In this document: positions 59,747 to 64,000 of the stretch, piece by piece
Numbering within the stretch: position 1 is the stretch's first letter
How the letters are laid out: each line of letters starts with the position of its first letter
DNA from: Neisseria perflava
Lineage (GTDB): Bacteria; Pseudomonadota; Gammaproteobacteria; Burkholderiales; Neisseriaceae
Direction: 5' to 3'
NCBI RefSeq assembly: GCF_024170405.1
Contig: NZ_JALJYC010000013.1
Location: forward strand, 7,025 to 71,024
Length of the DNA: 64,000 nucleotides
Program-made: the position numbers and the translations under genes
The notes under the pieces: generated by a model
The model's database searches: none
Seen by the model: only the letters and a program-made list of their open reading frames with translations
Told to the model about the DNA's origin: nothing

Positions 59747-60202
59747 GTGAACAAAACCTTATGTCTTGCCGTCGCCGTCCTCTTAGGGCTGTCCGCTTGC
59801 AGCGCGGAGCGTATTTCCAACTTTCCATCTTATAAATTGAAAGTAGTGCAAGGCAACGAATTGGATCCGCGCGCCGTTGTATCTTTACAACTGGGCATGA
59901 CCCGCGACCAGGTGCAGCTGCTGCTGGGCACGCCGCTGCTGCGCGATGCCTTCCATGCCGACCGCTGGGATTACGTTTTCAACACCAGCCGCAACGGAAT
60001 TATCAAAGACCAATCCAACCTGACCCTGTATTTTGAAAACGACCTGCTGGCCAAAGCCGAAGGCGACGCCATCCAAAAATCCATTACCGCCCTGCGCAGC
60101 GGTCAAACCGGCGACCTCGGCGAGCAGGAAGCCGAATCAGGCGACCGCAAGCCGTCTCTTTGGAAACGCATGTTCTCCCGCGAGAAAAAAGCAGCCGAAT
60201 AA
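59747..60202 (+). CDS. bamE: Outer membrane assembly lipoprotein BamE
   Basis: A GTG start (AAGG ten bases upstream) gives 151 residues with a lipoprotein signal, lipobox LSAC with the acylated Cys at 19. The BamE (SmpA/OmlA) domain follows: VVSLQLGMTRDQVQLLLGTPLLRDAFHADRWDYVF. BamE supports the BamA barrel insertion machine in the outer membrane. The C-terminal ~40 residues are a charged extension (GDRKPSLWKRMFSREKKAAE) typical of neisserial members. Confidence 0.95.
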   Translation: MNKTLCLAVAVLLGLSACSAERISNFPSYKLKVVQGNELDPRAVVSLQLGMTRDQVQLLLGTPLLRDAFHADRWDYVFNTSRNGIIKDQSNLTLYFENDLLAKAEGDAIQKSITALRSGQTGDLGEQEAESGDRKPSLWKRMFSREKKAAE

Positions 60203-60315
60203 AACACGGCTTACCGAAAATGGCCGTCTGAATTTGTCTTTTCAAGCAAATGAAAATCCTTTACCGTATTCAGACAGCATAATATTAAGCTAACCGTTTT
60301 CAAACATCAGCCTCA

Positions 60316-60335
60316 GTTCCCAGTTACACGGGAAT
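60316..60335. repeat. dRS3-like 20-mer
   Basis: GTTCCCAGTTACACGGGAAT fits the dRS3 frame (ATTCCC-N8-GGGAAT) with one substitution. It is an isolated remnant between bamE and dapB. Confidence 0.5.
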
Positions 60336-60385
60336 GACGGCGGAGCAGCGCCCCCGCTCCAGACATTTACCCTAAAGGACACACC

Positions 60386-61192
60386 ATGAGCGCATTAAGA
60401 ATCGCCATTGCCGGCGCCAACGGCCGTATGGGTCGCGTACTTATCCAAGCCGTCGAACAACACCCCGATACCGTTTTAAGCGGCGCTTTGGAGCATTCCG
60501 CTTCCGACGCTTTGGGTTTGGACGCCGGTTTTTCCCTCGGTATCAAAACCGGTATCGCCATCAGCGACGATGTCGATGCGATATTGGCGCAAAGCGACGT
60601 ATTGATTGACTTTACCCGCCCTGAGCCGACTTTGAACCACCTGCAAAAATGCGTGGACAACAAAGTCGCGATGATTATCGGCACTACCGGCTTTGACGAC
60701 GCGGGCAAAGCTGCCATTGCCGCCGCTGCCGAGAAAACCGGCATTGTGTTCGCCGCCAACTTCAGCGTCGGCGTCAACCTGACCTTCCACATCCTCGACA
60801 CCGTCGCCCGAGTGTTGAACGAAGGCTACGACATCGAAATCATCGAAGCCCACCACCGCCACAAAGTCGATGCCCCCAGCGGCACCGCGCTGCGCATGGG
60901 CGAAGTCATCGCCGACGCGCTCGGCCGCGATTTGAAACAATGCGCCGTGTACGGCCGAGGAGGGCACACCGGAGTGCGCAATCCTTCTACCATCGGTTTT
61001 GCCACCGTGCGCGCCGGCGACATCGTGGGCGACCATACCGCCCTCTTCGCCACCGACGGCGAACGCGTGGAAATTACCCACAAAGCCAGCAGCCGCATGA
61101 CTTTCGCCTCCGGCGCCGTACGCGCGGCGGTATGGGTCAACGGCAAACAAGGTTTATTTGATATGCAGGATGTATTGGGGCTGAAAGGCTGA
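60386..61192 (+). CDS. dapB: 4-hydroxy-tetrahydrodipicolinate reductase
   Basis: The 268-residue reductase of the diaminopimelate/lysine pathway has the NAD(P) loop IAIAGANGRMGRVLIQAV and DVLIDFTRPEPTLNHL. The catalytic EAHHRHKVDAPSGTALRMGE motif and VRAGDIVGDHTALFATDGER follow. TAAAGGA precedes the ATG. Its product feeds DapD, also in the window. Confidence 0.98.
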   Translation: MSALRIAIAGANGRMGRVLIQAVEQHPDTVLSGALEHSASDALGLDAGFSLGIKTGIAISDDVDAILAQSDVLIDFTRPEPTLNHLQKCVDNKVAMIIGTTGFDDAGKAAIAAAAEKTGIVFAANFSVGVNLTFHILDTVARVLNEGYDIEIIEAHHRHKVDAPSGTALRMGEVIADALGRDLKQCAVYGRGGHTGVRNPSTIGFATVRAGDIVGDHTALFATDGERVEITHKASSRMTFASGAVRAAVWVNGKQGLFDMQDVLGLKG

Positions 61193-61208
61193 TTGGTTTT
61201 GCATAGCG

Positions 61209-61244
61209 AAGGCCGTCTGAAAAACAGCTTTTTCAGACGGCCTC
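61209..61244. terminator. Inverted DUS pair after dapB
   Basis: AAGGCCGTCTGAAAA and TTTTTCAGACGGCCT lie 16 bases behind the stop. Confidence 0.7.
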
Positions 61245-61349
61245 TGCTTTTTTGCGCACAAATATGGCCGCACGATGAAATGTCGGCAGACCCTAGCCCC
61301 TTATTTTTGCTACAATAACGCCCTACTCTTTTTTCATATAGATTGTCCC

Positions 61350-62621
61350 ATGACCCCTTCCCGTTCCGGCACGCTCAAGCAGATTTTCTCGCGGCGGATG
61401 CTGATTTGTATTTTTACCGGCTTCACCTCCGGCCTGCCGCTGTATTTCCTGATTAACCTGATTCCCGCCTGGTTGCGCAGCGAACACATTGATTTGAAAA
61501 CCATCGGCCTGTTTGCCCTCATCGGCCTGCCGTTTACTTGGAAATTCGTCTGGTCGCCGCTGATGGACGCGGTGCGCCTGCCGTTTCTCGGCCGTCGGCG
61601 CGGTTGGATGTTGGTCACGCAAATCGGCCTGCTGCTGTCGCTGGCGGCGTATGCCTTTTTGAATCCGCACAGCCAAATGCCGGTAATTATGGCTTTGTCG
61701 GTGGTGGTGGCGTTTTTCTCCGCCAGTCAGGATATTGTGTTGGACGCGTTCCGCCGCGAGATTCTGCCGGACAACGAATTGGGCTTGGGTAACGCCATCC
61801 ACGTCAACGCCTACCGCATTGCCGCGCTGGTACCCGGCTCGCTCAGCCTGATTCTGGCCGACATCATGCCGTGGCACAATGTATTTATCATTACCGCGCT
61901 GTTTATGATTCCCGGCCTTTTGATGACGCTGTTTTTGGCGCGCGAACCGGATTTGCCGCCCAAAGCGCCGCGTACGCTGCAACAGACCATCGTCGAGCCG
62001 TTTCACGAATTTTTTACCCGCAAGGGTGTGAAACAAGCCTTGTTGGTCTTGGCGTTTATCTTTTTCTACAAGCTCGGCGACAGCATGGCCACTGCTTTAG
62101 CAACGCCGTTTTATCTGGATATGGGTTTCAGCAAAACCGACATCGGCCTGATTGCCAAAAACGCGGGTTTGTGGCCGGCGGTGGTGTTCGGCATTGTCGG
62201 CGGCATTTGGATGCTGAAACTGGGCATTAATAAAGCGCTGTGGATTTTCGGCGTGGTGCAATGGGTGACGATTTTGGGCTTTGCATGGCTGGCAAGCTAT
62301 CAGCATTTCGATGTTATCGGCCTGCACGAACGCATGATGTTGGCGGTGGTCATCGGCGCGGAAGCCATCGGCGTCGGCTTGGGTACGGCGGCTTTTGTGG
62401 CGTATATGGCGCGGGAAACCAATCCTGCGTTTACCGCCACCCAACTGGCGCTCTTTACCAGCCTTTCCGCCGTCCCGCGCACGTTTATCAATGCCACCAC
62501 GGGCTATTTGATTGAATGGTTGGGCTATGTCGATTTCTTCTGGCTCTGTTTCGCGCTGGGCGTACCGGGTATGCTGCTGCTGTTTAAAGTCGCGCCGTGG
62601 AACGGGGAAAAAGCGGCCTAA
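61350..62621 (+). CDS. ampG: Muropeptide permease AmpG-like MFS transporter
   Basis: The ATG at 61350 gives 423 residues starting MTPSRSGTLKQIFSRRMLIC; the frame is open further upstream without family similarity. About twelve membrane segments are present. AmpG hallmarks include GFTSGLPLYFLINLIPAWL, FTWKFVWSPLMDAVRLPFLGRRRGW and FSASQDIVLDAFRREIL. It imports GlcNAc-anhydroMurNAc peptides for recycling, which fits the MurU-like enzyme at 3589. Neisseria is known to release many fragments when AmpG works poorly. Confidence 0.88.
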   Translation: MTPSRSGTLKQIFSRRMLICIFTGFTSGLPLYFLINLIPAWLRSEHIDLKTIGLFALIGLPFTWKFVWSPLMDAVRLPFLGRRRGWMLVTQIGLLLSLAAYAFLNPHSQMPVIMALSVVVAFFSASQDIVLDAFRREILPDNELGLGNAIHVNAYRIAALVPGSLSLILADIMPWHNVFIITALFMIPGLLMTLFLAREPDLPPKAPRTLQQTIVEPFHEFFTRKGVKQALLVLAFIFFYKLGDSMATALATPFYLDMGFSKTDIGLIAKNAGLWPAVVFGIVGGIWMLKLGINKALWIFGVVQWVTILGFAWLASYQHFDVIGLHERMMLAVVIGAEAIGVGLGTAAFVAYMARETNPAFTATQLALFTSLSAVPRTFINATTGYLIEWLGYVDFFWLCFALGVPGMLLLFKVAPWNGEKAA

Positions 62622-62642
62622 GCCGTTTGATTGAAAAAAGGA

Positions 62643-62681
62643 AATGCCGTCTGAAAATCATTATTTTCAGACGGTATTTTT
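62643..62681. terminator. Inverted DUS pair after ampG (AT type, right arm imperfect)
   Basis: AATGCCGTCTGAAAAT and ATTTTCAGACGGTATTTTTT form the stem; the right arm departs from the uptake sequence by one base. Confidence 0.65.
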
Positions 62682-62700
62682 TATTCCGCATGTTTGGTGT

Positions 62701-62716
62701 ATCAGGTGCACCTGAT
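62701..62716. repeat. 16-bp perfect palindrome
   Basis: ATCAGGTGCACCTGAT lies between the convergent ampG and chloride channel genes. The role is unknown. Confidence 0.5.
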
Positions 62717-62744
62717 GACATTCAGTTCCGGCCTTCGGATAAGC

Positions 62745-62769
62745 GGTGGGTAACAAGTGCCCACCCTAC
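62745..62769. repeat. Short palindromic repeat, copy C
   Basis: GGTGGGTAACAAGTGCCCACCCTA is a diverged relative of the hairpins at 15208-15234 and 15296-15320. Confidence 0.45.
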
Positions 62770-62785
62770 GTCTTGCCAACTGTTT

Positions 62786-63931
62786 TCAGACGGCCTTATT
62801 TTCCTCTTCCTGCCTGCGTTCCGCCGCATATTCCTCCTGCACCCGCTGCCGAAAGCGCATGCCTGCCGCATGGTAAAACGGACGCGGGGAGAATTGGCGC
62901 GACACCTGCGAGGCAAACAGCGCCGAGAGCAGCATCCAAAACAGCAGGTTCTGCCCGCCCGTCATCTCCATCACCACCACCGCAGCAGTCAGCGGCGATT
63001 GGGTGGCGGCGGCGAGAAACGCCACCATACACAGCAGCACCACCACATTCGCGCCGCTTTGCAGTTGCGCAATATCGGCAATATGCTGCCCCAACATCGC
63101 GCCGATGGTCAGCGACGGTGTAAAAATCCCGCCTGGAATACCCGCCCAATAGGAAAACACCGTTGCCAGCCATTTGCCGACAGCCACGGCAGGCGGCGCG
63201 TCATACATGCGGCGCAATGCGGCAGAGGCTTCTCCGTAGCCCGTGCCGAAGGTCTGCCCCTGATACAACGTGCCGACAGCGGCCAGCAATACGCCCATCA
63301 TGCCTGCCAGCAAAAGCGGATGGCGGCGCACCCAACCGCGCCATTTTTGCGGCGTATAAGCCGCCGCGCCCTTATACAGCGCCCGCGCAAACAAGCCGCC
63401 CGCCACGCCGCACACCAGCCCTGCCGCCAGCGCCCACAGCAGCATATGTTGCAATTCGTCGCCGTGGAAACCGGAAAAATACGGGTTGTTGCCCTGTATC
63501 GCCACATTGATGAAACCGGCCGCCAGCACGCCGATGAGAATCTGCCTGTCCCAGCGCAACATCACGCCGCGCCCGAGCTCTTCAATGGCAAACACCACCC
63601 CCGCCAAGGGCGCATTAAACGCCGCCGCCAAACCGCCCGCCGCACCCGCCGCCATCAAGTCGTTTTCCTGCATGCCTTTAAAGGCGAAATTGTGTTTTTT
63701 GCACCACGCGCCCCACGCTGCCATTACTGCTGCGCCGACCTGTACCGACGGCCCTTCGCGGCCGATGGATGCACCGAACAGCATACCGAGAAAGGTCAGC
63801 GGGATTTTCAAACAGGTCTGCCCGAGCACAATCAGCCGCGTTTTCACCGAACCGTAAGGCATGGAAAGCGAGGCGAGCACCTGCGGAATGCCGCTGCCGA
63901 CGGTATAGCAACTGTGTTGCCAACCCGTCGG
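62786..63931 (-). pseudogene. Chloride channel (CLC) gene, 5'-truncated
   Basis: The readable part covers the CLC core: YTVGSGIPQVLASLSMPYGS with the GSGIP filter, FGASIGREGPSVQVGAAVMA with GREGP, the FNAPLAGVVFAIEEL segment, and the GIPGGIFTPSLTIGAMLGQ filter. Upstream, the frame hits a TGA at 63934-63932, only 14 residues before GSGIP. The first ~100 residues of a normal CLC (membrane helices A to C) are therefore missing or out of frame. The first internal start is a GTG at 63880, after the filter. About 70 bases remain to the window edge, so a frameshift with the 5' part beyond it is possible. Probably non-functional. Confidence 0.72.
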
Positions 63932-64000
63932 TCAGTAACATCAAACACGGTTAATTATGCACATTGCAGGCCGTCTGACTTCAGGTAATCCCTTACCCGC

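Noticed and set aside
62597..63988. 463-residue plus-strand frame across the chloride channel region
   Set aside because: It is rich in His, Arg and Ala and lies opposite the recognisable CLC motifs; it shows no domain of its own.

Overview
The window is a chromosomal segment of a commensal-type Neisseria. The main evidence is the saturation with the neisserial DNA uptake sequence in its AG dialect (AGGCCGTCTGAA), usually as inverted pairs between genes. A few AT-dialect pairs (ATGCCGTCTGAA) are also present. Further support comes from dRS3-type repeats (ATTCCC-N8-GGGAAT), a penicillin-binding protein 2 that shares residue numbering with gonococcal and meningococcal PenA, a FarR/NadR regulator next to a flavin reductase, and neisserial gene orders. 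An intact pilS-pilR pair fits a commensal better than N. gonorrhoeae or N. meningitidis. The species cannot be fixed from sequence alone; the N. subflava/flavescens/mucosa group is likely.

Layout. Positions 1-4300 (+ strand) hold the end of zapA, 6S RNA, rplM-rpsI, a small GlsB-like membrane protein, the nadR-reductase pair and a MurU-like nucleotidyltransferase. Positions 4400-25180 (- strand) are a complete division and cell wall (dcw) cluster, transcribed mraZ-rsmH-ftsL-ftsI-murE-(LytM lipoprotein)-murF-(hypothetical)-mraY-(small membrane protein)-(globin)-[island]-murD-ftsW-murG-murC-ddl-ftsQ-ftsA-ftsZ. Upstream of mraZ lie a near-consensus promoter and a MraZ-type operator. An AT-rich island of about 840 bp, with a SLATT-like two-membrane-segment protein, sits directly in front of murD and is bracketed by a 28-bp repeat of murD's own first codons.

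Positions 25400-39900 are housekeeping: a MidA-like methyltransferase, tRNA-Met and tRNA-Ala, an ADP-ribosylglycohydrolase, an RDD protein, asd, sspB-sspA, petABC, a NIF3 protein, metR, mgtE (with a proline-containing upstream ORF and a hairpin over its ribosome binding site), gpmA, udk and a YfcZ-like protein. Positions 40000-51600 hold an orphan galactarate dehydratase, a TonB-dependent receptor with a Fur-box promoter, parC, pilS-pilR and rsmJ. They also hold copies of two repeat families: a 160-bp MITE with TNA target duplications, and a 274-bp element with 20-bp terminal inverted repeats.

Positions 51700-64000 hold an MFS sugar transporter with a LacI-type regulator, pgi, dapD, an aat operon whose last gene is broken by a 38-bp tandem duplication, fur, bamE, dapB, ampG and a 5'-truncated chloride channel gene at the window edge.

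Functionally the region is dominated by peptidoglycan: precursor synthesis (murC-G, mraY, ddl), diaminopimelate supply (asd, dapB, dapD), muropeptide recycling (ampG, murU) and septation (fts genes, zapA). The accessory content is small. The most unusual items are the SLATT island inside the dcw cluster, the mgtE leader, the MITE family, and the resistance-associated residues carried by this ftsI allele.
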